Under the pieces are notes generated by a model, which saw nothing but the letters and a program-made list of their open reading frames with translations, had not been told where the DNA came from and ran no database searches. Shown here piece by piece: positions 18,801-26,918 of a stretch of DNA of 64,000 nt. The first letter of the stretch is position 1, and each line of letters starts with the position of its first letter. A program made the translations under genes and the position numbers. The stretch covers positions 91,913 to 155,912 of the forward strand of contig JAGAZB010000035.1 of NCBI GenBank assembly GCA_017940255.1, in the 5' to 3' direction. Source of the stretch: Treponema sp. Its GTDB lineage: Bacteria; Spirochaetota; Spirochaetia; Treponematales; Treponemataceae.

Positions 18801-18971
18801 AAAACGGGCCGTTTCGGCAGACTCTTTTGGAAAAAGAATTTCAAAGTGATTCGTTTTGACTAAATACATGCGCCGCGGGTGGGAAAGGACTCCCCCTCCC
18901 GCCCACAGACTGATTGCGCTAGAGAAGCAAAGTAGAAATATAAATAAAAGCCTACGATTATGATTTTTCAC
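15828..18971 (-). CDS. Large exported protein: peptidase-MA-like head, propeller-like middle, barrel-like tail
   Basis: 1047 aa, exported (signal peptide MKNHNRRLLFIFLLCFSSAISLWA). Residues 30-290 resemble the peptidase-MA/TolB-associated layout (HFEILFPKESAETARFF, a helix FYREIFRALAS where HExxH is expected, then FVEGYSAMAED). The His residues of HExxH are absent, so catalysis is doubtful. Residues 300-620 contain repeated four-strand blades (YDGIRHEVDIYDLNGS, LSPDGRYISVSFT), as in TolB-type propellers. The last 400 residues are Tyr/Asn/Gly-rich strands ending FKFSFDIKANF, consistent with an outer-membrane barrel. The function is not recognised; a surface or envelope-assembly role is inference. 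It starts 27 bp downstream of argD. Confidence 0.7.
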   Translation of the reverse strand: MKNHNRRLLFIFLLCFSSAISLWAGGGVLSHPRRMYLVKTNHFEILFPKESAETARFFIENADEIYEKAKEKSNYNHDLSMPIIISPDSELLNVSYTNHPYNRIVVFDSASYLDNSLRLHSLESLFYREIFRALASSVRSPLNHIIYKTVGGDGFQPLSLMYLPFSFVEGYSAMAEDAYSHEKNVQECKDSYYRQLLIQAKMENKFPNWLQAFAVRDIHPGEDLCYAAASGFAAYLMQSRGVEKYAEFWNECGKLHLVLANGIFFKVYGASIESVWKEFRESVPLPSDMEEMLALEKKSHELIEHDAQGLFEHVFYTRYGLVWYDGIRHEVDIYDLNGSLKLRQLLFIAENLEEMSLSPDGRYISVSFTREKLREEFKEVVTRVYDLKEREFLDKKYALQNAGFVLDAQGRLCLAGISVENKFPLLQVYFLAPEEDDDENEKGKLIYERAFSNSEFPHFINPGKNGYITYILEKDGGQFLVSQVFNQLDEVTPAREKVWKLTDKEDRSIQLLSFRFEQSFLGPIYSFNYIPDDEGSLARAGYITLSDEFEVEELFTLDCNINGGVYYPVFAAKRFYYSARKFSHNELRYLHFASLPFARGSLTSVAEHEELPLFETSEYSSETSALNLMDTFDFSTYNPFKYLLHVSVMPMLAIREISLDNGAFLWPSVGLTLSSDSDPMRNTEFMLSGGTDFLVLELERQINATPEEERAMLQNEIDKLKRYTIGGYIKNSSTPVDIEGGALLNLSATGEYDFETLAKTSWNIPVGTIIRDMDFSISSIYTISTDYYDSNKSDVYPTLAGWTPFDQAYRLFELDAIVKYSNSHQYGISKYERRGLTFGGRLYAMWDVNEMELLNSYRELTKAQIESGENTELTEAQLEAIYTQKALDISQVNIGLFGTVEIPRLNPLAIHGGWVLSLPATLSVDIMNETGTALEVNPEILLIGNEIQNGIPFLYLFFSRVGLKAGYDFCLNYDTTKVLLPDIRRENYLYDIFMETYVKDSLYLLLNSAFVIPTGNLSKIQFNMNARAEYFLRTNGFKFSFDIKANF

Positions 18972-18998
18972 AGGATTTTATTATAGCACAAGTGCGGC

Positions 18999-20174
18999 TT
19001 ATTTTGCAGAAAACTCTTCCAGCACGCTCTTGAAAATTGCAAGACCTTCTTCTATTTCGCGGTCGCTGATGTTCAGCGGTGGCAAAAAGCGCACTACGTC
19101 CGAACCGGCGGTTGTGGTACAAAGCCCCTTTTCAAGACAGCGCACTTCAATATCAAAAGGTTTTACGGAAGGGTCAATCTGAGTTCCTATCATGAGGCCC
19201 TTACCGCGGACATCTTTTACAATAGGAAGATTCCAGCTTGAAATGGCTCCGCGGATGTAGTCGCCGGCGTGGTTTACGCGGTCCAGGAAGTCTGAGTCAG
19301 AAACGGTTTCCAGAACGACAAGGCCGGCCGCGCAGGCAAGCGGGTTTCCGGCAAAGGTTGACTGATGGTCGCCGGCAACAAAAACGTTGGCAGCCTTACC
19401 GCGGAAGAGACAGGCTCCCATTGGAACGCCGCCCGCAATTCCCTTGGCCAAGGTTACAACTTCAGGCTTAAAGCCAAGCCAGTCTGATGCAAGGTAGGTA
19501 CCAGTACGGCCAACACCTGTCTGAACTTCGTCTGCCATTACAATTGCCCCTGCAGCGCGGGCTGCGTCTGCGGCGGCCTGTGCCCATTTTGGGTCAATCA
19601 GATTAACTCCACCCTCTCCCTGAATACATTCAATAAAGAGAGCGGCTGTTGTATCATCAAAAGCAGTTTTGATTGCTTCAAAATCATTTGCTTTAATAGT
19701 CTTAAATCCTTCTGGATATGGTGCAAAGCAGTCCGGATGAAAGCGGTCCTGTCCAGTTGCGGTAAGAGTAGCAAGTGTACGTCCGTGGAAAGAAGATTCC
19801 AGCGTTACAATTGTCTTACGCTTGTCGCCACCGTTCAGCTGTCCATATTTGCGGGCAAGCTTGATTGCAGCTTCGTTTGCTTCTGCTCCAGAATTTCCAA
19901 AATAACCGCGTTCAAAGCCTGTCACGCGCAGAAGATTTTCTGCGAAATCCAGTCCTACATCAGAAAAATAATAATTTGAAATATGGATTTGACGGCGAGC
20001 CTGATTAGAAATTGCCTTTACCAGTGGTTTGTAGTTATGACCAAGACAGTTTACTCCAATGCCGGCAATAAAATCGATGTACTTTTTGCCATTTACATCC
20101 CACATTGTTGAGCCCTTTGACTTTACAAAAGTAACATCAAATGAACCGTAGTTGTTTACAATTTTCTTTTCCAT
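18999..20174 (-). CDS. argD: Acetylornithine aminotransferase (class III PLP)
   Basis: PLP enzyme of arginine biosynthesis, converting N-acetylglutamate semialdehyde to N-acetylornithine. It has 391 aa, the usual length. Visible features are GVNCLGHNYKPLV, YFGNSGAEANEAAIKLAR, SSFHGRTLATLTATGQ, FIECIQGEGGVN, ADEVQTGVGRTG and the PLP-lysine block VTLAKGIAGGVPMGACL. A GAGGTG ribosome site precedes ATG 20174. Three ARG-box-like 14-mers lie just upstream (20188-20247), which fits ArgR control and supports argD over other class III aminotransferases. No other arg genes are in the window. Confidence 0.93.
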   Translation of the reverse strand: MEKKIVNNYGSFDVTFVKSKGSTMWDVNGKKYIDFIAGIGVNCLGHNYKPLVKAISNQARRQIHISNYYFSDVGLDFAENLLRVTGFERGYFGNSGAEANEAAIKLARKYGQLNGGDKRKTIVTLESSFHGRTLATLTATGQDRFHPDCFAPYPEGFKTIKANDFEAIKTAFDDTTAALFIECIQGEGGVNLIDPKWAQAAADAARAAGAIVMADEVQTGVGRTGTYLASDWLGFKPEVVTLAKGIAGGVPMGACLFRGKAANVFVAGDHQSTFAGNPLACAAGLVVLETVSDSDFLDRVNHAGDYIRGAISSWNLPIVKDVRGKGLMIGTQIDPSVKPFDIEVRCLEKGLCTTTAGSDVVRFLPPLNISDREIEEGLAIFKSVLEEFSAK

Positions 20175-20187
20175 ATTTCACCTCGCC

Positions 20188-20247
20188 TGCACAAAAATGC
20201 ATTGTATAAATATGCAAGAATTATGCCAACTTATGTATAAAAATGCA
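20188..20247. promoter_or_regulatory. Three ARG-box-like operators upstream of argD
   Basis: 14-mers TGCACAAAAATGCA (20188-20201), TGTATAAATATGCA (20203-20216) and TGTATAAAAATGCA (20234-20247). Against the known ArgR/AhrC core TGAATwwwwATTCA they match at 11, 12 and 12 of 14 positions. The first two are nearly contiguous, as paired ARG boxes often are. They lie between argD (minus) and the GH17 gene (plus), so both could be affected. Confidence 0.6.
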
Positions 20248-20272
20248 AGTCCTTATTTCGTTTGTTAAAGCA

Positions 20273-20303
20273 TTGTACAAACTCACTATAATCATGCTAT
20301 AAT
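20273..20303 (+). promoter_or_regulatory. Promoter of the GH17 gene, giving a leaderless start
   Basis: TTGTAC (20273-20278), a 19-bp spacer, then TATAAT (20298-20303), only 6 nt before ATG 20310; the intervening CCTCCT cannot be a ribosome site. A second TATAAT lies at 20287-20292, with TTGTTA 19 bp upstream of it. Confidence 0.45.
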
Positions 20304-20309
20304 CCTCCT

Positions 20310-21212
20310 ATGTTTGAATACGCAAGAGCAATATGTTATTCCGGTTACCGCCGTAACCAGTCACCAGTGGATGCAACTTATCCTTCTTATGAAGAAATTG
20401 CAGAAGATTTACAGATACTCGTTAATTTGGGTTTTAAGTACATTCGCATGTACGACGCCGTTGAGTATGCCCGCCGAACCTGTCAGGTTATCCGCGACAA
20501 GGGCTTTGACCTTAAGCTTATGCTTGGCCCTGGCATTCGTTCAGAGATTAATAATGCCGGCTGCCCATGGCTTAAGGTTACTTACAGCCCGGAGCAGCTG
20601 GCCGAACGGGCAAAAATTAATGATTCCCGAGTGGATTCTTTAATTCAGATTGCAAATGAATACAAGGATGTTGTAAACGCAGTTTCAATCGGAAACGAAA
20701 ACACCCCAAGCTGGGGAGAAAACAACATTCCCGTAGAACGTTTGATAGGCTTTGCAGACAAGCTAAAGGCAAACTGTTCGCAGCCGGTAACCTTTAATGA
20801 AGGCGCCTTTGAATGGCCAGCCCTCACTGAGCTTGCAAAGCATCTGGATATTATCAGCGTGCATTCCTACCCCCTCTGGTATGGAAATACAGTAGAAGAA
20901 GCCCTGGATGTAAACAAAGAATGGTACAAAAAAATCTGTGCTTTATATCCCGATAAACCTGTACTATTTTCGGAAGTTGGCTGGGCAACAAGCGCAGTTG
21001 ATTTTTCACAGATGAAGCAGGGGCAGCCAAACGAAGAAAATCAGAAGAAATACTACGATGCTTTCTGGGAATGGACCGACAAAGAAAAAATCATTTCTTA
21101 TATGTTCGAAGCCTTTGATGAACCATGGAAAGGCGTCTCCGACCCCAACGAAGCAGAAAAGCACTGGGGCATCTTCGACGTTGACCGCAAGCCTAAACTG
21201 TTACTGAAATAA
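20310..21212 (+). CDS. Glycoside hydrolase family 17 beta-1,3-glucanase-like, cytoplasmic
   Basis: TIM-barrel glycosidase of 300 aa. The N-terminus AICYSGYRRNQSP is typical of bacterial GH17. The expected acid/base Glu lies in VSIGNENTPSW and the nucleophile in VLFSEVGWATS, followed by FEAFDEPWKG and HWGIFDVDRKPK. There is no signal peptide, so it should act inside the cell, probably on imported beta-1,3-gluco-oligosaccharides (laminari-oligomers); that substrate is inferred from the family. ATG 20310 has no Shine-Dalgarno sequence, and the -10 hexamer ends 6 nt before it. It is transcribed alone, with a strong bidirectional terminator after the stop. Confidence 0.85.
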   Translation: MFEYARAICYSGYRRNQSPVDATYPSYEEIAEDLQILVNLGFKYIRMYDAVEYARRTCQVIRDKGFDLKLMLGPGIRSEINNAGCPWLKVTYSPEQLAERAKINDSRVDSLIQIANEYKDVVNAVSIGNENTPSWGENNIPVERLIGFADKLKANCSQPVTFNEGAFEWPALTELAKHLDIISVHSYPLWYGNTVEEALDVNKEWYKKICALYPDKPVLFSEVGWATSAVDFSQMKQGQPNEENQKKYYDAFWEWTDKEKIISYMFEAFDEPWKGVSDPNEAEKHWGIFDVDRKPKLLLK

Positions 21213-21213
21213 C

Positions 21214-21247
21214 AAAAAAGGACAGAGTTCAACTCTGTCCTTTTTTT
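21214..21247. terminator. Bidirectional rho-independent terminator between GH17 and ackA
   Basis: A run of A, then GGACAGAG, loop TTCAA, CTCTGTCC, then a run of T. It is symmetrical, so it can end both converging transcripts. Confidence 0.88.
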
Positions 21248-21255
21248 ATGCTTAC

Positions 21256-21279
21256 CGAGTTTTGCATTCGCAAAACTCG
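21256..21279. repeat. Short palindrome CGAGTTTTGC-ATTC-GCAAAACTCG
   Basis: A perfect 10-bp stem with a 4-nt loop, starting 6 nt past the ackA stop. A close relative with an 11-bp stem lies 5 nt past the pckG stop (56839-56864), and a partial one, CGAGTTTCC-TTC-GGAAAC, is cut by the right edge. No T-run follows, so it may be a REP-like or mRNA 3'-end element rather than a terminator. Confidence 0.6.
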
Positions 21280-21285
21280 CAGGAC

Positions 21286-22629
21286 TTACTTCCCGATTAT
21301 ATCTCGTGCAAGGATTTTTGCAATGTTTGGTCTCTTTACGAGGTCGCTCTTCAAGCCTTCTTCGCGAGCCTTGTTTACGTAGTTAGGGTCCTGGAAGCTG
21401 TATTTAAAGTTTGTGTGAACGTCATAAGTTCCCTTCATAAGAGCGTAAGCGTCTTCTGTCATTACCAGCTCTTCGTCTGTTGGGATTACGAAAATCTTTG
21501 TCTTTGAATCATCAGCGTGGATGTAGGTTTCTGCGTTACCTGTGAAAGACCATTCGTTGCGCTGAGCGTCAATCTTAATGCCGTAGTTTTCAAGACCAGA
21601 ACAAGCCTTAAAGCGTGTGATTGGTCCGCGCTCGCCAACACCTGCTGTCCAAACGATAGCATCTACGTGTCCCAGTTCTGCCATAAATGCACCAATGTAC
21701 TTTTTAATGCGGAGAGCTTCCATTTCAATAGAAAGCTGGCAGAGCTTGTCGCCCTTTGCAGCATCGATTTCGATATCGCGGCGGTCAGAATATTTTCCTG
21801 TAATACCAAGACATCCGCACTTCTTGTTCAGAGCCTTGTCCATTTCGTCAGCAGACATGCCGGTTTTTCTCATGATATAGAATGGAAGAGCCGGGTCCAG
21901 GTCTCCTGAACGAGTTCCCATTACAAGACCTTCAAGTGGAGTAATACCCATTGTTGTATCGTAGCAAACGCCGTTTTTAACAGCACACATAGAAGAACCG
22001 TTACCAATGTGACAGATAATAAGGTTTGTATCTTTTGGATCTTTTCCAAGGAGAACTGCAGCGCGTTTTGCTGTGTACAGGAATGAAGTTCCGTGGAAGC
22101 CATAGCGGCGGGCAGCGTACTTTTCGTACCATTCACGTGGAATTGCATACTGGAAAGTTTCTTCCGGCATTGTCTGGTGCCATGCTGTATCCATGATTGC
22201 TGAGTGAGGAACATTTGGCATAACCTTCTGAGCAGCTTCAATACCCATGATGTTAGCTGGCATGTGGAGAGGTCCAAGGTCTACTACCTCGCGGAAACCG
22301 TCCAAAACCTCTGGAGTGATAAGTACAGACTTTGTGAACTTTTCGCCACCATGAAGTACGCGGTGACCGACAGCCCCAATTTCGTCCATAGATTTGATTA
22401 CACCAACTTCAGGGTCAGTGATTTCTTTAATGATAAGTTCGATTGCTTCTTTGTGAGTTGGACAAGGGCTTTCGATTTCTGTTTTCTTTCCCTTAGCCTT
22501 GTGAGTAATGCAACTTCCTTCAATTCCGATGCGCTCTACAACACCGTTAGCCATTACTTCCTTGTTGTCCCAGTCATAAACCTGATACTTTGCAGATGAT
22601 GAACCGCAGTTCAATGTTAAAATAACCAT
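21286..22629 (-). CDS. ackA: Acetate kinase
   Basis: Converts acetyl phosphate and ADP to acetate and ATP, the last step of acetate fermentation. 447 aa from ATG 22629 (AGGA ribosome site), about 45 residues longer than the 400-aa norm, with the extra length spread near the C-terminus ([21 protein letters not shown] region). Motifs: [54 protein letters not shown] and TAGVGERGP. The 60 extra nucleotides of open frame upstream have no ribosome site. No pta gene is adjacent. A bidirectional terminator lies beyond its 3' end. Confidence 0.95.
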   Translation of the reverse strand: MVILTLNCGSSSAKYQVYDWDNKEVMANGVVERIGIEGSCITHKAKGKKTEIESPCPTHKEAIELIIKEITDPEVGVIKSMDEIGAVGHRVLHGGEKFTKSVLITPEVLDGFREVVDLGPLHMPANIMGIEAAQKVMPNVPHSAIMDTAWHQTMPEETFQYAIPREWYEKYAARRYGFHGTSFLYTAKRAAVLLGKDPKDTNLIICHIGNGSSMCAVKNGVCYDTTMGITPLEGLVMGTRSGDLDPALPFYIMRKTGMSADEMDKALNKKCGCLGITGKYSDRRDIEIDAAKGDKLCQLSIEMEALRIKKYIGAFMAELGHVDAIVWTAGVGERGPITRFKACSGLENYGIKIDAQRNEWSFTGNAETYIHADDSKTKIFVIPTDEELVMTEDAYALMKGTYDVHTNFKYSFQDPNYVNKAREEGLKSDLVKRPNIAKILARDIIGK

Positions 22630-22752
22630 ATGATTTTCCTGTAAAAAAAATAGAATGTGGGTGGATGTCCGTCGGGTTGCCAAACGCATCGAGGCAGGCA
22701 GGCACTCTTAAAAGAATGTTTAATTATAGAAAATAAAAGCGGATTTTTCAAC

Positions 22753-22776
22753 AAAAAAGGCGGGGATTGCCCCGCC
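22753..22776 (-). terminator. Terminator of the CotH gene
   Basis: On the minus strand GGCGGGG, loop CAAT, CCCCGCC, followed by TTTTTT, 20 bp after the CotH stop. A clear rho-independent terminator that separates cotH from ackA. Confidence 0.88.
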
Positions 22777-22795
22777 GATTTAGAATAAAGAATGA

Positions 22796-25255
22796 TTATT
22801 GCAAGGTAAATGACTTTGTATCATCATATGAGTAAATCGTAAGACGATAATTACCGTAGTTATCATCTCCGATAATGCACCAAAGATAGAACTCCAAAGG
22901 TCTTGATTTATTATTTACAACCTCTTTTACACCATCTTCCATTTTGCCTGCAAAATCAAAGCCATTAACAGTTGGATAAACATGATTCCAACTCTCATAA
23001 GTCGTTGAAGAATCTTTTATTGACATCACTTCAAGAAGGAAATATCGATTCCAGCTATTCATTCGACCATTATCGTTCCATGAGCCAATAGTCATATCAA
23101 GTGTAGTTGAACCATATTTTACAACAGGATTAATTACAAGTTTATTATTTGAAATCATTGTTGATTTATTGAAACTTGGATTTTTTACCCCATTGATTTC
23201 AAAATATAATTCACCAAGACCAGATGTTGGAGTTACAGACAATTCATTAGAAGCCTCAATTTCTCCATCATCCTCATTATAATATCGCACTTGAACTTTA
23301 TATGTTTTTCCAGACTCTACATAAGGATAAATATAATCTGTCCTAAAAATACGGTCTGTATCAATATAAGGCACATTATCTATATATTTAAAACCTAACT
23401 CACCAACCTGTTTTCCATCAATATAAACATTTCTTTTTGCTGCGTCAGAAGGAATCTTTTCTATTTTTAATTTTATACCATTACCGCTAAGGCTTGAATC
23501 TTCAGAAATATTAACAAAATCATTTTCACGCCACTTTCTGAAAGATTCCCGTGTAGCATCGTAAATATTCTTATTATAATTTGTTAGTGAATATCCTTTA
23601 GGCCGCCAGCCATAATCACCCCAAGAATTAACACCAAGACCGGTATAACACAAATCTTTAGAATTAAGATATGGAGAAACCATATTCTTCCATGCAAGGA
23701 ACATCTGACTGCAACGAGTAAAGTTCCAATACTCATTTTCTGAAACTGCTTGCAAATATCCAACAAATTTATTTCTAAATTCAGGCACGCTCAAAAGTCT
23801 ATCCATAAGAGGACGATCTTCACCACGTCCCCAATCCAATGGATTGTGTTTAAATCCACCATCCTTTATAGAAGAACCTAAAGTATTATCATAATCAAAA
23901 GGAATAAAATAAATTTTTCCTGAACCATTTACATCGGTATCAAAATAAAGATAATAATTATTTGAATTTCCCCAATAATCATCATCCATACCACACATTA
24001 TATTTATGGCATAAGTTTTTAAGAAGAAATCTACGTCAAACCATTTATTGTAAAAAGTCGTAATCTCAGCAATTTTGCTGTCATCAGTTCCTTTCTCAAA
24101 TAATTTATCAGCATTTGTTGCTTTAGGAAGTGCATTTAAGCCTGTAATAAATTCTTGAAATTTTCCTTGAGCAGTTGCAAAATAATCCTTATTGGTTTTT
24201 AAATCCATTGAATACTGATTCCAAACATAACCAACGCGAGTAGAATCTTCGCGACCATTAGTATGCATATTGCTTGGACGCTTGTCATTAGCATAAATGA
24301 TTCTGATGTCTTCAATTCCCATTTCACCCATTCTGCCGGTTGTTAAATCATTACAACATTTCCACAAATATCCTTTGCTGTTTTTCCAAGCATTTTCTGC
24401 AGAATTTAATTCCGAATCACGGGCTTTTAAAGACTGTTTATTAACCTCTTCGAACATCTCATAAACGCCGTAATCTATAGTGGTAACCTTATTATTGCTT
24501 TCTACAATTTCGATTATAAGTCTAGTATGACTTGCACGCGGTGCAGTCCAGATTCCGTTCTGACGGAACAAATCATAACAGAAAATTTCACGAGTACAAG
24601 AATTGTCCATCCTTTTTAAGGCAACACCTTTCATACAGTTTGCAAGTTTCTGGTCTTCATCTACAAATTCTTCAAAATCTACTTTAAAGTGTGTCTGTCG
24701 ATAATCATTATTTGGCTGATTTGCATAAACATAATAGTCTGCATTCCAATCTGCATTCATCTGACCATGAATATTTTCAGAAGAAAACTCTTGGATATTT
24801 CCATTATCAATACCTTGTGGACAGTAACGGCTGGTATTTCCTCGAAGACGAAAGCCAACATCTTTTAGAGTCCATGAATGTCCATCTTTTTCATATGAAT
24901 AGCTGCGAGCCTTTACACAATTTTCATTTTTATAGAAGTAACGATAATCATCACACAGTTTATTCCATTCACTTCGCGTAATCTGAACTGTAGTTTTACC
25001 AAGCGTAGAATTCTTAAAAATCCAGTCAAGATTCTGGACTCTATCCAGTCCGTAGTCACTGTTTGAAACTACAACATCTGGAAGTGGTGGATATTCCTCG
25101 TCATCATCTTCCGCAGGCTGTTCTGCTGGAGCAGAAACTTCTGGTTTATTTGCCTCATGTTCCTCTTCAGAATCCAGCGTAGCATCCTGCTTACAACCAA
25201 AAAATACCAGCAATCCAAACAATACTGGTAATACTTTAAAGAATGATTTTTTCAT
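22796..25255 (-). CDS. CotH-kinase-family lipoprotein
   Basis: Exported lipoprotein of 819 aa. ATG 25255 has GGAG 7 nt upstream, and the signal ends LVFFGC (Cys21), followed by an acidic Glu/Asp/Pro linker (25-60). Residues 65-560 form a CotH domain, an atypical protein-kinase fold known from the Bacillus spore-coat kinase CotH: GKTTVQITRSEWNKL, VGFRLRGNTS, GVALKRMDNSCTREIFCYDLF, VYEMFEEVNKQSLKAR and the metal-binding FIPFDYDNTLGSS. The last 250 residues are beta-rich, Ig-like. CotH genes often occur with VTC, DUF4956 and Cthe_2159-type genes; here those lie 13-20 kb away. Its targets are unknown. Confidence 0.87.
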   Translation of the reverse strand: MKKSFFKVLPVLFGLLVFFGCKQDATLDSEEEHEANKPEVSAPAEQPAEDDDEEYPPLPDVVVSNSDYGLDRVQNLDWIFKNSTLGKTTVQITRSEWNKLCDDYRYFYKNENCVKARSYSYEKDGHSWTLKDVGFRLRGNTSRYCPQGIDNGNIQEFSSENIHGQMNADWNADYYVYANQPNNDYRQTHFKVDFEEFVDEDQKLANCMKGVALKRMDNSCTREIFCYDLFRQNGIWTAPRASHTRLIIEIVESNNKVTTIDYGVYEMFEEVNKQSLKARDSELNSAENAWKNSKGYLWKCCNDLTTGRMGEMGIEDIRIIYANDKRPSNMHTNGREDSTRVGYVWNQYSMDLKTNKDYFATAQGKFQEFITGLNALPKATNADKLFEKGTDDSKIAEITTFYNKWFDVDFFLKTYAINIMCGMDDDYWGNSNNYYLYFDTDVNGSGKIYFIPFDYDNTLGSSIKDGGFKHNPLDWGRGEDRPLMDRLLSVPEFRNKFVGYLQAVSENEYWNFTRCSQMFLAWKNMVSPYLNSKDLCYTGLGVNSWGDYGWRPKGYSLTNYNKNIYDATRESFRKWRENDFVNISEDSSLSGNGIKLKIEKIPSDAAKRNVYIDGKQVGELGFKYIDNVPYIDTDRIFRTDYIYPYVESGKTYKVQVRYYNEDDGEIEASNELSVTPTSGLGELYFEINGVKNPSFNKSTMISNNKLVINPVVKYGSTTLDMTIGSWNDNGRMNSWNRYFLLEVMSIKDSSTTYESWNHVYPTVNGFDFAGKMEDGVKEVVNNKSRPLEFYLWCIIGDDNYGNYRLTIYSYDDTKSFTLQ

Positions 25256-25364
25256 GATTAGCTCCATGGGGAGATAAATGAAGAGACTATAGAAGAGAAA
25301 AATAAAACAACCCCATACAATTTTTGCATGAGAAAGAGGGATTGTCAAATATTTGTTATGTTTT

Positions 25365-26918
25365 TTACCTCATCACCACATTAGCGGCCGAGGTGCGGAC
25401 CTCTTTTTTATAGAGGTATTTGAGGGGATGGACGTCGAAGGCGTTCATGGCCCAGCCGCCGGTTTCGTTCAGGTTGATGATGTTGTAAGAAACGGGGTGG
25501 TAAATCGGGATAACCATACCGCTGTCCAGAAGGATTTTTTCGGCCTGGGCAAGGTCTTCGTAGCGCTGGTAGGCTGTGCCAGAGGCGGCCCGCTCCAACA
25601 AAGAGTCAAACTGGGGGTCAGACCAGCCGGAATCATTTAGCGAAGAATTGCTACGGAAAAGTTCCAGGAAGGCCAGCGGGTCGGCAAAGTCCCCAATCCA
25701 GGTGTAAGCAAACATATCTGCAGAAGAATATGGCACATTTGAAAGATAAAAATACGAAGGAATTTCAGTAATTACAAGCTCTACTCCCAAAGGCAAAAGG
25801 GCAGCTTTAAGCAAGTCTTTCTTTTCTTCAGAAAGAGTGAATTGCGAGATTTCAAAAGTAAGAGTTAAAAGTTCATCATCCAGAATACCGTACTTGCGGC
25901 GGGCCGTGTCCATCATCATTTTGGCTTCTGCCACATCTGTATAATCAAAACCATCTGGTGAATTATAGCCTGTAAGAGGATAAACAAAATTCAGTGCAGG
26001 AACCGCAACATTTGCTCTGAGTTCCTTCCATGGAATTGCTTCCAGAATCGCATTACGGAATTCTGAATAATCCCAGGGATTAAACTTGCCCTCTTTATAA
26101 GGATTCTTATTTGAAAGCTTAAAGAAATAATAAGCTGTGCCGAATTCTCCGCCAATCTGCAAACTGCTTTTATTTATCAGAGCCTCAGCATCAACATTAT
26201 TTGTTATCCAATCAGCTTTGCCGGTATTAAAAAGATAGGCATTTTCTTTTTCATCTTCCGACTGCAAAAAAGTGATTTCTTCCAGTTTTACATTTTCTGC
26301 GTCCCAGTAAAAGGGATTTTTTTTGAGCACATACGTGTTTTCAGTCTGCTCGGATAAAACGTAAGGACCGCTGTAAACCGCCGAATCAGAATGAACTACC
26401 GAGAATGATGCATGACACAAAACTTTTGGCAAATAATTTGCAGGAGAAACAAGGCGAACGGCAAGTGTGTAATCATCAATAACAGAAATTCCAACCTCGG
26501 ACTCTGAACATTTTTTATTACGAAAATCACCAGCACCCCAGATAATATCAAGCATAGAAGCATAAGGAGCCCCGGGAGTAGCAAGCAGTTTTATAAAGGA
26601 ATCTCTAACATGAGCCGCTGTAATAGGCTCTCCGTTACTGAATTTCGCATCCTTTCTTAAAGTTATAGTCCAGCGTTTTTTATCGCGGGAAACATGATAT
26701 TCGCTGGCAATTGCGTAATCTGGTTCCAGAGTAAGCGGATTATAAGAAAAAAGACCTTCGTAAAGGCCTGTAAGCAACTGTGCATCTGAAGAATAAGATG
26801 TTATCTGTGGATTTAATTCGTGTTTTGTTTTTCCTTCAACAATAACAAAGCCCTGTGCTGTGCATAAAAAGGCGCACATAGACAGGAGCATGGTGATTAT
26901 CACTTTTTTAAGCTTCAT
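25365..26918 (-). CDS. Peptide-type ABC substrate-binding protein (SBP_bac_5)
   Basis: Periplasmic binding protein of the OppA/DppA family, 517 aa. The signal peptide MKLKKVIITMLLSMCAFLCTAQG has no lipobox, so the protein is probably soluble. Family blocks: LLTGLYEGLFSYNPLTLEPDYAIASEYHVSRDKKRWTITLRKDAKFSNGEPITAAHVRDSF (pattern; note LRKDAKFSNGEPITAAHV) and YFYLSNVPYSSADMFAYTWIGDFADP. No permease or ATPase genes are adjacent. Instead it is the last gene of the cyclase operon, overlapping the upstream gene by 11 bp, which suggests use as a sensor or a remote transporter partner. Confidence 0.88.
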   Translation of the reverse strand: MKLKKVIITMLLSMCAFLCTAQGFVIVEGKTKHELNPQITSYSSDAQLLTGLYEGLFSYNPLTLEPDYAIASEYHVSRDKKRWTITLRKDAKFSNGEPITAAHVRDSFIKLLATPGAPYASMLDIIWGAGDFRNKKCSESEVGISVIDDYTLAVRLVSPANYLPKVLCHASFSVVHSDSAVYSGPYVLSEQTENTYVLKKNPFYWDAENVKLEEITFLQSEDEKENAYLFNTGKADWITNNVDAEALINKSSLQIGGEFGTAYYFFKLSNKNPYKEGKFNPWDYSEFRNAILEAIPWKELRANVAVPALNFVYPLTGYNSPDGFDYTDVAEAKMMMDTARRKYGILDDELLTLTFEISQFTLSEEKKDLLKAALLPLGVELVITEIPSYFYLSNVPYSSADMFAYTWIGDFADPLAFLELFRSNSSLNDSGWSDPQFDSLLERAASGTAYQRYEDLAQAEKILLDSGMVIPIYHPVSYNIINLNETGGWAMNAFDVHPLKYLYKKEVRTSAANVVMR

